In this document: positions 24,235 to 36,270 of the stretch, in pieces
Position numbering within the stretch: position 1 is the first letter of the stretch
Layout of the letters: each line of letters starts with the position of its first letter
From: Trebonia sp963771985
GTDB taxonomy: Bacteria; Actinomycetota; Actinomycetes; Streptosporangiales; Streptosporangiaceae
NCBI GenBank assembly: GCA_963771985.1
Contig: CAVYVO010000003.1
Location: 248,001-312,000, forward strand
Length of the DNA stretch: 64,000 nt
Reading direction: 5' to 3'
The notes under the pieces: model-generated
Database searches by the model: none
The model's input: only the letters and a program-made list of their open reading frames with translations
What the model was told of the DNA's origin: nothing
Position numbers and translations under genes: made by a program

Positions 24235-25215
24235 CTACCGAGACGGGGCTGCTCCAGACAACACCGCCAAACCGCCAGGTGCTCCGCGCGCTGGCTCCTG
24301 ACTTCGGGGTGCGGGGTGCGGGACGGAGCGGGCGAGGCGGGCGAGCGCAAGGCTGGTGACGAGCACGGCGAAACCGGCGGCGACTCCACCTGCCACGCCG
24401 ATCCGGGGTGTCTCGCCGAGCAGCCCGATGCCGATGGCGACACTGGCCAGCGGGGTGACCGCAGCGATGATCGGCAGCGTGACCATGGGTCGGCCGGTCT
24501 GGTAGGCGGTCTGCGTCAGCAGTACGTTCCCCGCCCCGCAGACAACCACGGCATAGACGGTCCATGAGGTGAAGATCGCGGCGAGGCCATGGCTCGCCAC
24601 GTGAGAGAACGCCATGGTCGCCACTGCTGAGCAGGAATCCGCCAGCCCCGCCGCCACGGCCAGCAAGACCGCGCGGCGGCGTCCCGCAGCACGCAGGCCG
24701 ACGGCCGCGGCCGTCATCGCGCCGCCCCCGGCCACGGCGGCGCCCAGGCCCGCCGCCATGAGGTAGTTCGGGTGGCCGCCCGCATGAGGGTGACCAGAAG
24801 AGGTCAGCGCGAGGAACGCCGCGATGGCCGCGACGACCGTCAGCGCTGCGGCCTAGGAGGCCCGGCTTAGCGGACGACCCGACCAGATCCGCACGATGAC
24901 CACCGCGACGACGAGCTCCGCGGCCACCAGCATCTGCACAGTCGCCAGCGGTCCGGACCGCAGTGCGACCGCGTGCGCCGCGAACCCGCCGATCTGCGCG
25001 ACGATTCCGAGCAGCCACAAGGGCTTGCGTGCCAGCAGGAGCAGCAGCCGTGGCCGTCCCGCCGACGACTGGGGTGCCGCGGCCGCCTGCCGCTGCTCAA
25101 CCGCAGCCGCGGCCCCGTAGAGCACGGCGGCGGCCAGCGCGGTCACGATCATCACCGTCACGGACACCACGCTAGGAGCGATGCACCGCGTCAGGCCATC
25201 CGGAAGCATCCCCAT
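24235..25215 (-). pseudogene. DMT (EamA-like) transporter with an internal amber codon
   Basis: One frame runs from 25215 to 24235 (about 327 codons) and encodes about 9-10 hydrophobic helices: IAPSVVSVTVMIVTALAAAV, GPLATVQMLVAAELVVAVVI, YLMAAGLGAAVAGGGAMTAA and LPIIAAVTPLASVAIGIGLL with GETPRIGVAGG, as in DMT-superfamily exporters. A TAG at 24853-24855 interrupts it after IWSGRPLSRAS; a TGG Trp would be one substitution away. Either a nonsense mutation or a base-call error. Confidence 0.65.
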
Positions 25216-25284
25216 TTGGCCGTGGGGGTACCCCTACTCCTATGGGGGGTTACCCAGCAACCGTGACGGCTGCCCTAGTGGTGC

Positions 25285-26097
25285 TCACCGGCTCGTGGCG
25301 GGGGCTGGAGTGTTCGGGGCAAGGTGCTGGCGCAGGAACTGGATCGCCTGGCTGACCTCGGCGGGCGGGATCTGGAGGTGGCCTCCGGAGTTGGCGTGCA
25401 AGGTCTTGGACCGGGAGCCGAGCAGGTCGAAAAGCGCGAGCCCGTCGTCCCTGGGGAACAGTTCGTCGTCCCATTGCAGGAGGAACAGGACGGGGATCGT
25501 CACCTGCCTGGCCGCGCGCGCGAAGGCGGCCTCCCCGTCGGCGGCCGGATGGCCGAACAGGCCGAAGACGGCGGCCGTGATCCGGGGCTCGGCGGCTGCC
25601 AGCGGAATGCCGAACCTTGTCCCCATCGAGATCCCGAAGTAGCCGACCGGGACGTCGGGCACCGTGTCCAGGCCCTGGACCGCGTCGATAGCTGCCTGCC
25701 AGTCGGCGACCGCTTGGGCGGTGGCCCGTGAGTTACGCTCCCGCCACGCCGCCAGGCCCACCCGCTCGCGGCGCTCGAGCGGGGACAGGCCTTTCTCCTC
25801 GGCGGGGGTGCGCTCGCCGTGGTGGGGTGCGTCGATGGCGACCGCCGCATAGCCCAGGCTGCCCGCGAGATGCCCGGCGAGCCGGGTGACGAACGAGGCG
25901 TCCTTGTGCATGCCGCCTCCGTGCCCGACCAGCACGATCGCTGTGGGAGGGGCGGACGATGCGGGCAGCCAGACGACCGCGGGGACATTCTCGCCCGCCT
26001 GCCTGACCGATAGCGGCAGCCTTTCCGCAGTCGGCTCCCGCCCCGTTCCGCGGAAAGTCAACGGGTACTCCTTCCTCGCGGCCACAGACACCGCCAT
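25285..26097 (-). CDS. Alpha/beta hydrolase (dienelactone-hydrolase-like)
   Basis: About 270 aa from ATG 26097 (longer starts to 26214 less likely). Core features: AIVLVGHGGGMHKDASFV oxyanion region, nucleophile in VGYFGISMGTRFG (Ser), acid in LQWDDELFPRDDG and a C-terminal histidine in NSGGHLQIPP. Such proteins act as esterases or peptidases on small substrates; the real substrate is unknown. No partner genes adjacent. Confidence 0.75.
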   Translation of the reverse strand: MAVSVAARKEYPLTFRGTGREPTAERLPLSVRQAGENVPAVVWLPASSAPPTAIVLVGHGGGMHKDASFVTRLAGHLAGSLGYAAVAIDAPHHGERTPAEEKGLSPLERRERVGLAAWRERNSRATAQAVADWQAAIDAVQGLDTVPDVPVGYFGISMGTRFGIPLAAAEPRITAAVFGLFGHPAADGEAAFARAARQVTIPVLFLLQWDDELFPRDDGLALFDLLGSRSKTLHANSGGHLQIPPAEVSQAIQFLRQHLAPNTPAPATSR

Positions 26098-26591
26098 CCT
26101 CCCGCCGGGCGCCCCGGCATGGTGCGGGACTTCGCGTTCAGCTGACCTCGACGCCCTCGGGTCCGTCGGCGAGCTCGATTGTAATGAGTGCGGAATGAGA
26201 TATGGAGACATCAAAGCGCAACCTTACCTTTCGCCGCCGTCCGCTTGCGAGAACGCGATATATGCGCTCTCGGCGGCCGGATTATCCAGATCTGGCAGCC
26301 ACTATCCATAATTGGCACCCGATTTTTCTTACGATTCCTTGCGGAGGTCGGGAAAGCGGGGTTTCCTGCCGGCGGCGGCGCGCATGATCGCAGGTCACGG
26401 GAGCCATGGGGCAGACGATTCGGTAGGCGCCCGTGTGAAAGCGCGCGGCCCGGCATTGCGCAGGCCGATTGCGCAATCGACCACACTAGAGCGGGTCGAT
26501 TGCGCAATCGACCCGGTTCGCGCGCGCAAAAGCCTTCGCGATCATGGGCGCCGGGCGGGCGAACGGGAGCGCCGGGAGCAGTGGTAGCGTC
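26098..26591. other. Intergenic region holding copy B of the dispersed repeat
   Basis: No gene supported. 26170-26340 has lower GC than the flanks. 26455-26515 contains copy B of the GATTGCGCAATC element. Confidence 0.4.
26455..26515 (+). repeat. Dispersed intergenic repeat, copy B (two GATTGCGCAATC palindromes)
   Basis: Perfect 12-bp palindromes at 26467-26478 and 26498-26509, with centres 31 bp apart and separated by CACACTAGAGCGGGTC. The same pair with the same spacing occurs at 62390-62432. Confidence 0.7.
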
Positions 26592-27263
26592 ATGCGCGTC
26601 ATGAACCACCTGAGCGGCGTGGATCGCCTCGCGAACAGGTTCAGCATCATGCGGCACGGGCAGAGCAAGGCGAACGCGCGCGGCATCATCGTCAGCCGCA
26701 TCGAGAATGACCGGCGCGGTGACTACGGGCTAACAGAGGTTGGCCGCGAGCAGGCGCTCGCGGCGGCGCGGGGCTCCGGACTGCCGGGTGAGACGATCAT
26801 CTGCTCATCGGACTTCTCGCGCGCGCGGCAGACGGCGGAGGTCGTGCGCGCGCACCTTGGCGCGCCGGGGATTGTCATCGGGGAAGCCCTCCGCGAGCGG
26901 TGCTTCGGGGACTGGGAAGGGACGGCGACCGCCAACTACGCGCGTGTCTGGGCGGCGGATGAGGCCGGCGCAGGCCGCGCCGACGGCCACGCCGACGGCC
27001 GCGCCGACGGCCGCGCCGACGGCCGCGCCGACGGCCGCGCCGACGGCCGCGCCGAGCCGGCGGCTGCGGTGCTCGACCGGGTGACCGCGTTCATCGTTGA
27101 TCTGGAACGGGGGTACTCCGGCCGCGACATTCTCCTGGTGTCCCACGGAGACACCCTGCAGATTCTGCAGGCGGGCTTTCTGCGGATGAATCCGTCCAGG
27201 CACCGGAGCCTGCCGCATCTCGGGATCGCGGAGATCCGCCAGTTGCGCCTCATGAAGGGCTGA
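26592..27263 (+). CDS. Histidine phosphatase (phosphoglycerate-mutase-like) with in-frame tandem repeat
   Basis: About 223 aa from ATG 26592 (ATG 26601 also possible). RHG motif FSIMRHGQSKANARG, second arginine region SSDFSRARQTAEVV, acid ERCFGDWEGT and C-terminal LLVSHGDTLQILQAG complete the active site. Between them is an insertion coded by a 12-bp tandem repeat, giving (RADG)n. It is probably a small-molecule or sugar-phosphate phosphatase. The last 14 bp overlap the convergent tetR gene. Confidence 0.8.
   Translation: MRVMNHLSGVDRLANRFSIMRHGQSKANARGIIVSRIENDRRGDYGLTEVGREQALAAARGSGLPGETIICSSDFSRARQTAEVVRAHLGAPGIVIGEALRERCFGDWEGTATANYARVWAADEAGAGRADGHADGRADGRADGRADGRADGRAEPAAAVLDRVTAFIVDLERGYSGRDILLVSHGDTLQILQAGFLRMNPSRHRSLPHLGIAEIRQLRLMKG
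26975..27055 (+). repeat. 12-bp tandem repeat, six copies, inside the phosphatase gene
   Basis: The unit CCGCGCCGACGG is repeated six times (second copy CCACGCCGACGG) plus a partial unit. It is a multiple of three, so length changes keep the frame and vary the number of RADG tetrapeptides. Confidence 0.85.
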
Positions 27264-27909
27264 TGTCCTCCCGCCCGAGGCTGGCGCTCACGCGCGGCCG
27301 CGCGCCACGCTGGGTCAGCGCGGCATCGAGTTGCCGCGCCCAGGCGTCCAGAATCCGTGCGCGGCGCCGGGCGTCGTCCGTGAGAACGTTGGCGAGCCCG
27401 AGCCCCCGCGCGAGATCGAGGGTTCCCGCCACCACCGTGCGGACGTGCGGGTCGTCGGCATCGACGTCGAGCAGGGCCACCGCGAGCTGGTAAGCCTCCC
27501 GGGCCAGCGCGCGCTCGAGCGGGATCACCTGGGCGCGCAGTCCCGCGTCCACGGCGGCCTCGGTCCACACGTGCAGCGCGGCGCTGAAGAGCGTGCAGGT
27601 GTAGAGGGCGGCGATCTGGTCGAGCGCCCAGCGGGTCCGGTTGGATCCTGCGGGCGGGGCCGCGACCGTGGCGCGCAGCTCGCCGAGCCGGACATCGGTC
27701 ATGTACCTGATGGCGGCCGTGACCAGATCTCCCCGCGTGGGGAAGTGGTGCTGGGCAGCGCCGCGGGAGACGCCCGCACGGGCGGCCACCGTCGCCACTG
27801 TCGTCCGCGCCCAGCCGGACTCGGCGAGGGACGCCACGGCGGCTTCCAGCAGGCGCTCGCGCGTGGCGCGGCTGCGATCCTGCTTCGGCTCGCTGACGCT
27901 TGGGTACAC
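27250..27909 (-). CDS. TetR-family transcriptional regulator
   Basis: 219 aa from GTG 27909. N-terminal helix-turn-helix: RATRERLLEAAVASLAESGW then TTVATVAARAGVSRGAAQHH and FPTRGDLV. The C-terminal ligand domain starts at about residue 75. It is divergent from the acyl-CoA catabolic operon beginning at 28053 and most likely represses it in response to an acyl-CoA; inferred from position only. No clear palindrome was recognised between them. Confidence 0.85.
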   Translation of the reverse strand: MYPSVSEPKQDRSRATRERLLEAAVASLAESGWARTTVATVAARAGVSRGAAQHHFPTRGDLVTAAIRYMTDVRLGELRATVAAPPAGSNRTRWALDQIAALYTCTLFSAALHVWTEAAVDAGLRAQVIPLERALAREAYQLAVALLDVDADDPHVRTVVAGTLDLARGLGLANVLTDDARRRARILDAWARQLDAALTQRGARPRVSASLGREDISPS

Positions 27910-28052
27910 TGCCCCATCCTGCCAGATAACGCGCACCGAAAAAAGCAGCACTGACGCTTGTTTTTGCCTCGCTGCCGGCGGATACTTGTGCGGCCGGGGT
28001 AGCGCCGCCGCGGGGCAGCGGCGGGTAGCGCCGTGGCGGGAGGTGAGCGCCT

Positions 28053-28942
28053 GTGGTCGCTGGCGGGAACGTGCTCCCGGCGGTACTCGCTGACCTCGCC
28101 GCCGAGGGCGCCTGGGTGGACGCGGTCGTCGCCGGCCTCGACGATGCCCGCTGGCAGCGGCCCACACCCGCGCCAGGGTGGACGATCGCGCACCAGGTCG
28201 CGCATCTGGCCTGGAGCGATGATCAGGCGCTCTGCGCCGCCACCGACCCCGGGGCCTTCGCGGCCCGGCTGGCCCGGATACTCGCCGGGGAGGTGACCGT
28301 GGACAGCGGCGCCGCCGAGGGCGCGGCGCTGGCGCCGCCCGTCCTGCTCCAGCGCTGGCGTGCCGGGCGCGCCCGGCTGGCCGCGGCGCTCGCGGAGGTT
28401 CCGGCGGGCACCCGGCTGCCGTGGTTCGGACCCCCGATGAGCGCCGCCTCGATGGCGACCGCCCGCCTCATGGAGACCTGGGCCCACGGCCAGGACATCG
28501 CCGAGGCGCTCGGCGTTCCGCACCCGGCCACCAGCCGGCTGCGGCACATCGTCGAACTAGCCGTGCGCACCCGGGACTTCGCCTTCACCGTGCACGGCCT
28601 GACGCCGCCGCGGGATGCCTTCGCCATCCGGCTTACCGCCCCCGACGGCGCGGTCTGGTCCTGGGGACCCGACGGCGCGGCGCAGCGTGTCGAGGGCACC
28701 GCGCTCGATCTCTGCCTGGTCGCTACCCAGCGCCGTCACCGGTCGGATACCGGCCTCGCCGCCACCGGTCCCGACGCTGACCGCTGGCTGAGCATCGCCC
28801 AGGCGTTCGCGGGGCCGCCCGGCCAGGGCCGCGCACCGGTCGGCCAGGGCGGCGCACCGGTCGGCCAGGGCGGCGCACCGGCCGGCCAGGGCGGCGCACC
28901 GGCCGGCCAAGGCCGCGCACCGGCCGGACCAGGGGGAGTGGC

Positions 28943-28946
<4 letters not shown>
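28053..28946 (+). CDS. TIGR03084-family (DinB / mycothiol-isomerase-like) protein
   Basis: 297 aa from GTG 28053 (GGGAGGTGAG upstream). The N-terminus LADLAAEGAWVDAVVAGLDD then RPTPAPGWTIAHQVAHLAWS, with METWAHGQDIAEALGV, carries the histidines of the DinB/MDMPI metal site. The TIGR03084 subfamily is restricted to actinomycetes and sits next to AtuA-like genes; its reaction is not known. The C-terminus ends in a 21-bp tandem repeat coding GQGGAPV/A units. GTGA overlap with the next gene. Confidence 0.8.
28821..28925 (+). repeat. 21-bp tandem repeat, five copies, at the 3' end of the TIGR03084 gene
   Basis: Units of 21 bp starting GGCCAGGGCGGCGCACCGGT, five in a row with few substitutions, each adding seven residues (Gly, Gln, Ala, Pro). 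In-frame, so copy number can vary without breaking the gene. Confidence 0.85.
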
Positions 28947-30669
<1,723 letters not shown>

Positions 30670-30673
<4 letters not shown>

Positions 30674-32269
30674 CGGTCCTCCGCTCGGCCTTCGACCCCG
30701 CCTCGGCGCAGGCCCGCGCGAACCGGGAGGCCATGCTCGCCAAGCTCGCCGAGCTCGGCGCCGAGTATGCCAGGCTCCCCGAGGCGGGCGGGGCCAAAGC
30801 CGTTACCCGTCATCACGCGCGCGGCAAGCTCCTGCCGCGCGAGCGGATCGAGCTGCTCGTCGACCGCGACGCGCCGTTCCTGGAGCTGTCCCCGCTGGCG
30901 GCGTGGGGCACCGAGTTCCCGCTGGGCGCCAGCGTGGTCACCGGCATCGGCGTCGTCGAGGGCGTGGAGTGCGTGATCGTGGCCAACGACCCGACCGTGC
31001 GCGGCGGCGCCAGCAACCCGTGGACCATCAGGAAGATCTTCCGGGCCAACGACATCGCGCGGGAGAACCGGCTGCCCGTGATCTCCCTGGTGGAATCAGG
31101 GGGCGCGGACCTGCCGACCCAGAAGGACATCTTCATACCGGGCGGCAGGCTGTTCCGGGACCTGACGCGGCTGTCGGCCGCGGGCATCCCCACGATCGCG
31201 CTCGTGTTCGGCAACTCCACCGCCGGGGGCGCCTACGTCCCGGGGATGAGCGACCACGTCGTCATGGTCCGTCAGCGGGCCAAGGTGTTCCTCGCCGGCC
31301 CCCCGCTGGTGCGGATGGCGACGGGCGAGATCGCCGACGATGAATCGCTGGGCGGCGCGGACATGCACGCGCGCACCTCGGGGCTGGCCGACTATTACGC
31401 GACCGACGAGACCGACGCGATCCGCCTTGGCCGCCGGATCGTGGCGCGGCTCAACCACCGCAAGGCCGGCCGCGCCCCGGCGCTCGCCCCGTGCCCGCCG
31501 CGGTTCGACGAAGACGAGCTCCTCGGGATCGTGCCGGCGGACCTGAGGCAGCCGTTCGACCCGCGCGAGGTCCTCGCCCGCGTCGTCGACGACAGCGACT
31601 TCGACGAGTTCAAACCGCTGTACGGCACGAGCCTGGTCACCGGGTGGGCTCAGCTGCACGGCTACCCGGTCGGCGTGCTCGCCAACGCCCGCGGCGTGCT
31701 CTTCTCCGCCGAGTCGCAGAAGGCGGCGCAGTTCATCCAGCTCGCGAACTCGTCCCGCACGCCGCTGGTGTTCCTGCACAACACGACCGGCTACATGGTG
31801 GGCACCGAGTACGAGCAAGGGGGCATCATCAAGCACGGCGCCCTGATGATCAACGCGGTGGCGAACTCCAGCGTCCCGCACCTGTCGGTCCTCATAGGCG
31901 CCTCGTACGGGGCCGGGCACTACGGCATGTGCGGACGGGCCTTCGACCCGAGGTTCCTGTTCGCCTGGCCGTCGGCGCGGTCTGCGGTCATGGGACCGCA
32001 GCAGCTCGCTGGCGTGCTCTCGATCGTGTCGCGCGCCGCCGCCGAGGCCGCCGGACGCCCGTTCGACGAGGACGCGGACGCCGTGATGCGCGCGGCGGTC
32101 GAGCAGCAGATCGAACGCCGAGTCGCTGCCCATGTTCCTGTCCGGCCGGATCTACGACGACGGCGTCATCGACCCGCGCGACACGCGGACCGTGCTCGGC
32201 ATGGCCCTCTCCGTCATCGCCAACGCCCCCGACCCGGCGCCGGGCGGCTTCGGCGTCTTCCGGATGTGA
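30670..32269 (+). pseudogene. Acyl-CoA carboxylase beta subunit (carboxyltransferase), 3' frameshift
   Basis: GTG 30670 overlaps the AtuA stop. Carboxyltransferase of the propionyl/methylcrotonyl/geranyl-CoA type: LPVISLVESGGADLPTQKDI, FGNSTAGGAYVPGMSDHVVM, FLHNTTGYMVGTEYEQGGII, IGASYGAGHYGMCGRAFDPR. At TCGAAC (32111-32116) the frame breaks; one fewer A yields IDAESLPMFLSGRIYDDGVI and a normal end GGFGVFRM at 32269. Read literally, the last about 50 residues would be replaced by an Arg-rich tail. Pairs with the next gene; substrate probably a branched acyl-CoA (AtuC/LiuB type). Confidence 0.85.
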
Positions 32270-32287
32270 CCCCATGAGTGAGCGAGC

Positions 32288-34339
32288 ATGACCGATCAGC
32301 CTGTGACCCGTGTGCTCGTCGCCAACCGCGGCGAGATCGCGCGCCGCGTGGTGGCGACCTGCCACCGGCTAGGCCTGGCCGCCGTGGCCGTCTGCTCCGA
32401 TCCCGACCTCACGGCCCCGCACGTGCGGGAGGCGGACGTCGCGGTCCGGCTGCCGGGCGCCAGCGCCGCGCAGACTTACCTGCGCGCCGACCTGCTCGTG
32501 GACGCCGCGCTACGGGCCCGCGCGGACGCCGTCCATCCCGGCTACGGCTTCCTGTCGGAGAACGCCGGCTTCGCCCGCGCCGTCGCCGACGCCGGCCTCA
32601 CCTGGATCGGCCCGTCCCCTGATGCCATCGCGGCGATGGGTTCCAAGGTGGAGTCCAAACAGCTGGCCGCGGCGGCGGGCGTGCCGGTCCTGGCCGGGCT
32701 CGACCCGGACGCGATCAGCCCAGATGACCTTCCCGTACTGGTCAAGGCTTCCGCGGGCGGCGGCGGGCGCGGCATGCGCCTCGTCCGCCGCCTAGCCGAT
32801 CTGACGGCCGGGATCGAGGCGGCCAGGGCCGAGGCGGCGGCGGCGTTCGGTGATCCCGCGGTCTTCGTCGAGCCCTTCGTCGAGCACGGTCATCATGTCG
32901 AGGTGCAGGTGATGGCCGACCGGCACGGCACGGTGCTGGTGCTGGGGGAGCGGGAGTGCTCGATCCAGCGGCGCCATCAGAAGATCATCGAGGAGTCGCC
33001 CTCCCCGCTCGTCAACCGGACGCCGGGCATGCGTGACCGGCTGCAAGCTGCCGCGATCGCCGTGGCCCGCGGCGTTGGCTACACCGGCGCCGGCACCGTC
33101 GAGTTCCTCGCGGTGCCCGACGGGCGCTTCTGGTTCCTGGAGATGAACACGCGCCTGCAAGTCGAGCATCCGGTGACCGAGGCCGTGACCGGGCTGGACA
33201 TGGTCGAGCTGCAGCTTCTGGCCGCGGCGGGCGGCCGGCTGCCGGAGCGGGCCCCCCTCCCGCGCGGGGCCGCCGTCGAGGGGCGGCTGTACGCCGAGGA
33301 TCCGGCCGCGGACTGGCGGCCCGCCACGGGCACCCTGCACCGCCTGGACGTCCCGGCCACCTCGCCCGCGTTCACCGCCCCGGTGCTGGACGTCACCCCC
33401 CGCGGCGTGCGGCTGGACGCCGGGGTCGAGGACGGCGCCGTGATCGGCGTCCACTACGACCCCATGCTGGCCAAGGTGATCGCCTGGGCGCCGACCCGGG
33501 CCGAGGCCACCGAGATCCTGGCCCGGGCCCTCACCCGCGCCCGGATCCACGGCCTGCGCACCAACCGCGACCTGCTCGTCCGCGTCCTGCGCCACCCCGC
33601 GTTCGCCGCGGGCGACACCGACACGCGCTTCCTGGACCGGCATGGCCTCGCCCCGCTCGCCGCACCGCTCGCCGCCCCGCTCGCCGGCCCGGCGGACGAG
33701 GCGCTGGCCGCGGTCGCCGCCGTCCTCGCGGACGCCGTCGAGCGCCGGGCGGCCGCCACCGTGCTGGCAGCCGTGCCGAGCGGCTGGCGCAACGTGCCGG
33801 CCAGCCCGCAATGGAGTGTGCTGACCGGGCCGGCCGGCGAGCACCGGGTCAGCTACCGGTTCACCCGCGACGGAGTAAAAGTGGACGGCCAGTCGGACGT
33901 CGTCCCGCTGTCGTGCGCCCCCGGCGCGGTGGTCATGGAGACCTGCGGCGTCATCCGCCGGTGGGACGTCGCCCGCTACCCCGGACCCGACGGCACCCGA
34001 CGCCTCGAGGTCGACGGCGACACCGGAGCCGTGACCTTTCTCGAGGCCGAGCGGTTCCCCGAGCCAGGCCAGGCCGGCGACGAAGGATCGCTGCGGGCAC
34101 CGCTGCCCGGTACGGTGGTCGCCCTGCGCGTCGCGGTAGGCGACGAGGTCGCTGCCGCCCAGGAACTGCTCGTCATCGAGGCCATGAAGATGCAGCACGT
34201 CGTCCGCGCCGACCGGGCCGGGCGCGTGGCGGCGCTGCCCGTGCAGGCAGGCAGCACGGTCGAGGTCGGCGCGGTCCTCGCCGTCCTCGCGGACGACCGT
34301 CACCAGGAAACCACACAAAGGGGAGGTGCGAAAACGTGA
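32288..34339 (+). CDS. Acyl-CoA carboxylase alpha subunit (biotin carboxylase + biotin carrier)
   Basis: 683 aa. N-terminal biotin carboxylase: VLVANRGEIARRVVATCHRL, HPGYGFLSENAGFARA, VKASAGGGGRGMRLVR (ATP glycine loop), ERECSIQRRHQKIIEESPSP, MNTRLQVEHPVTEAVTGLD. The C-terminal biotinyl domain has the biotinylation site VIEAMKMQHVV. A 31-residue Ala/Pro-rich linker (APLAAPLAAPLAG) is near residue 455. Carboxylates acyl-CoA together with the beta chain upstream. Confidence 0.92.
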   Translation: MTDQPVTRVLVANRGEIARRVVATCHRLGLAAVAVCSDPDLTAPHVREADVAVRLPGASAAQTYLRADLLVDAALRARADAVHPGYGFLSENAGFARAVADAGLTWIGPSPDAIAAMGSKVESKQLAAAAGVPVLAGLDPDAISPDDLPVLVKASAGGGGRGMRLVRRLADLTAGIEAARAEAAAAFGDPAVFVEPFVEHGHHVEVQVMADRHGTVLVLGERECSIQRRHQKIIEESPSPLVNRTPGMRDRLQAAAIAVARGVGYTGAGTVEFLAVPDGRFWFLEMNTRLQVEHPVTEAVTGLDMVELQLLAAAGGRLPERAPLPRGAAVEGRLYAEDPAADWRPATGTLHRLDVPATSPAFTAPVLDVTPRGVRLDAGVEDGAVIGVHYDPMLAKVIAWAPTRAEATEILARALTRARIHGLRTNRDLLVRVLRHPAFAAGDTDTRFLDRHGLAPLAAPLAAPLAGPADEALAAVAAVLADAVERRAAATVLAAVPSGWRNVPASPQWSVLTGPAGEHRVSYRFTRDGVKVDGQSDVVPLSCAPGAVVMETCGVIRRWDVARYPGPDGTRRLEVDGDTGAVTFLEAERFPEPGQAGDEGSLRAPLPGTVVALRVAVGDEVAAAQELLVIEAMKMQHVVRADRAGRVAALPVQAGSTVEVGAVLAVLADDRHQETTQRGGAKT

Positions 34340-35493
34340 GCTTCGTCGAGTCAGCTGAACGGCAGGCGTTGCGTGAGTCCGTCCGTGGCGTCGCAAGGAA
34401 GTTCGGGGTCGAGTACGCCATCGAACGGGCCCGCCGCGGCGAGCCTCTCACCGAGCTGTGGCAGGCGCTGGGCGCCGCCGGGTTCCTCGGGGTCAACCTG
34501 CCCGCGGAGTACGGCGGCGGGGGCGCCGGCATCTACGAGCTCGCCCTCGTCCTCGAGGAGGTCAGCGCCGAGGGCGCGCCGCTCATCATGATGGTCGTCT
34601 CCCCGGCCATCGTGGGCACCGTGCTCGCCAGGTACGGAACGCCGGAACAGCGGGCGCGGTGGCTGCCAGGCATCGCCGACGGCAGCACGGTCGTCGCCTT
34701 CGGCATCACCGAGCCGGACGCCGGGAGCAACTCGCACAATATCGCGACAATCGCGCACCAGGACGGCTCCGACTGGATCCTCAACGGCCGCAAGACGTTC
34801 GTGACCGGGGTCCCCAACGCCGATGCCGTGCTCATCGTCGCCCGCATTCAGCACGCCCGGACCGGGCGGCTGCGGCCGGCCATGTTCCTTCTCCCGCGCG
34901 AGACCCCCGGATTCGCCTATCACCCGATCGAGATGGACATCGTTGAGACCGAGCGGCAGTGCCAGCTCTTCATTGATGACGTGCGGCTGCCCGCCGAAGC
35001 TCTGGTGGGCGGCAACGACGCGCCGCTCGAAGCCCTTTTCGCCGGCCTCAACCCCGAGCGCATCATGGGGGCAGCCACCGCTGCGGGCACAGGCCGTTTC
35101 GCGATCAACAAGGCACGGCGCTACCTCCAGGAACGAAACGTCTGGGGCGTACCCATCGGCGCCCACCAGGGCCTGGCCCACCCCCTCGCCCAGTGCCACA
35201 TCGAGGTGGAGCTCAGCCGTCTCATGCTCGCCAAGGCCGCCACGCTCTATGACGAGGGCGACGACAAGGCGGCCGGCGAGGCAGCCAACATGGCAAAGTA
35301 CGCCGCGGCAGAAGCAAGCATCCGCGCCCTGGACCAGGCCATCCAGTGCCACGGCGGCAATGGGCTCGCGGCCGACTACGGCCTCGCCATGCTGCTCGGC
35401 GCGGCACGCATCGCCCGCGTCGCGCCCGTCAGCCGGGAGATGATCCTGAACTTCGTCGCCCAGCACTCCCTGGGCCTGCCCAAGTCGTACTGA
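34336..35493 (+). CDS. Acyl-CoA dehydrogenase
   Basis: 385 aa from GTG 34336, with GGGAGGTG 7 bp upstream and GTGA overlap with the carboxylase. Family motifs: ELWQALGAAGFLGVNLPAEY, FGITEPDAGSNSHNIATIA, ILNGRKTFVTGVPNADAVLI, DDVRLPAEALVGG, and C-terminal AIQCHGGNGLAADYGLAMLL. Oxidises acyl-CoA to enoyl-CoA with FAD and ETF. Likely isovaleryl/citronellyl-CoA-like substrate given the operon. Confidence 0.9.
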   Translation: MSFVESAERQALRESVRGVARKFGVEYAIERARRGEPLTELWQALGAAGFLGVNLPAEYGGGGAGIYELALVLEEVSAEGAPLIMMVVSPAIVGTVLARYGTPEQRARWLPGIADGSTVVAFGITEPDAGSNSHNIATIAHQDGSDWILNGRKTFVTGVPNADAVLIVARIQHARTGRLRPAMFLLPRETPGFAYHPIEMDIVETERQCQLFIDDVRLPAEALVGGNDAPLEALFAGLNPERIMGAATAAGTGRFAINKARRYLQERNVWGVPIGAHQGLAHPLAQCHIEVELSRLMLAKAATLYDEGDDKAAGEAANMAKYAAAEASIRALDQAIQCHGGNGLAADYGLAMLLGAARIARVAPVSREMILNFVAQHSLGLPKSY

Positions 35494-35506
35494 AGCGAGG
35501 AGCCTC

Positions 35507-36270
35507 ATGTCCACACCCGCGGCACCGTTCGTCCGCGGCGTGGCCGGTGACCGTGTCGTGACTGTCACGCTCGATTCGCCCGCCAACCGCAACGCGCTGT
35601 CGCGCCAGCTCGTCGCCGAGCTGCGCGACGCGCTCGCCGCCGCGGCGGCCGCCGGTACCGCCCACGCCATCCTGCTCACGCACACGGGGACCGTCTTCTG
35701 CAGCGGCGCCGCTCTCGACGAGATGCGCGACGGCGACCCCGCGGACGGGGCGCGGGACCTGCTGGCCCTGCTCCGGCAGCTGCTCACCCTGCCGATCCCG
35801 GTGGTCGCCCGGGTCGACGGCGCCACCCGGGCGGGCGGTCTGGGCCTGCTCGGCGCCTGCGACGTCGTCCTGGCCTCCGCCCGCGCCACGTTCGCCTTCA
35901 CCGAGGTGCGGCTCGGCCTGGCCCCCGCCGTGATCTCCCTGCCGCTGCGCCCGCTGCTCACCGCCCGGGCGGCGTCGCGGTACTTCCTGACCGGCGAGAC
36001 CTTCGGCGCGGCCGCCGCCCAGGAGATCGGTCTCGTCACCGCCGCCGGGGACGACGTCGACCTCCTGGTCGATCCCGTGCTGGACGCCCTGCGCCGCGCT
36101 GACCCCCAGGGCCTGCGCGAGACCCGCCCGCTCGTCACCAGCGACCGGCTGCGCGCCATCGACGAGGAAGGAGCCGCTATGGGACAATTGTCCGCCCGGC
36201 TGTTCGCGTCCCCGGTCGCGCGGGCTCACTTCTCCGCGTTCCTCGATCAAGCCCACCGGAAAGGCCCGCG

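Noticed and set aside
26975..28925. Tandem repeats as a CRISPR array
   Set aside because: Units are directly adjacent with no unique spacers, are in frame inside genes, and no cas genes are present.
32792..34396. A 534-codon antisense frame opposite the carboxylase alpha gene
   Set aside because: High GC keeps the antisense frame open; composition is G/R/H-rich with no domain.
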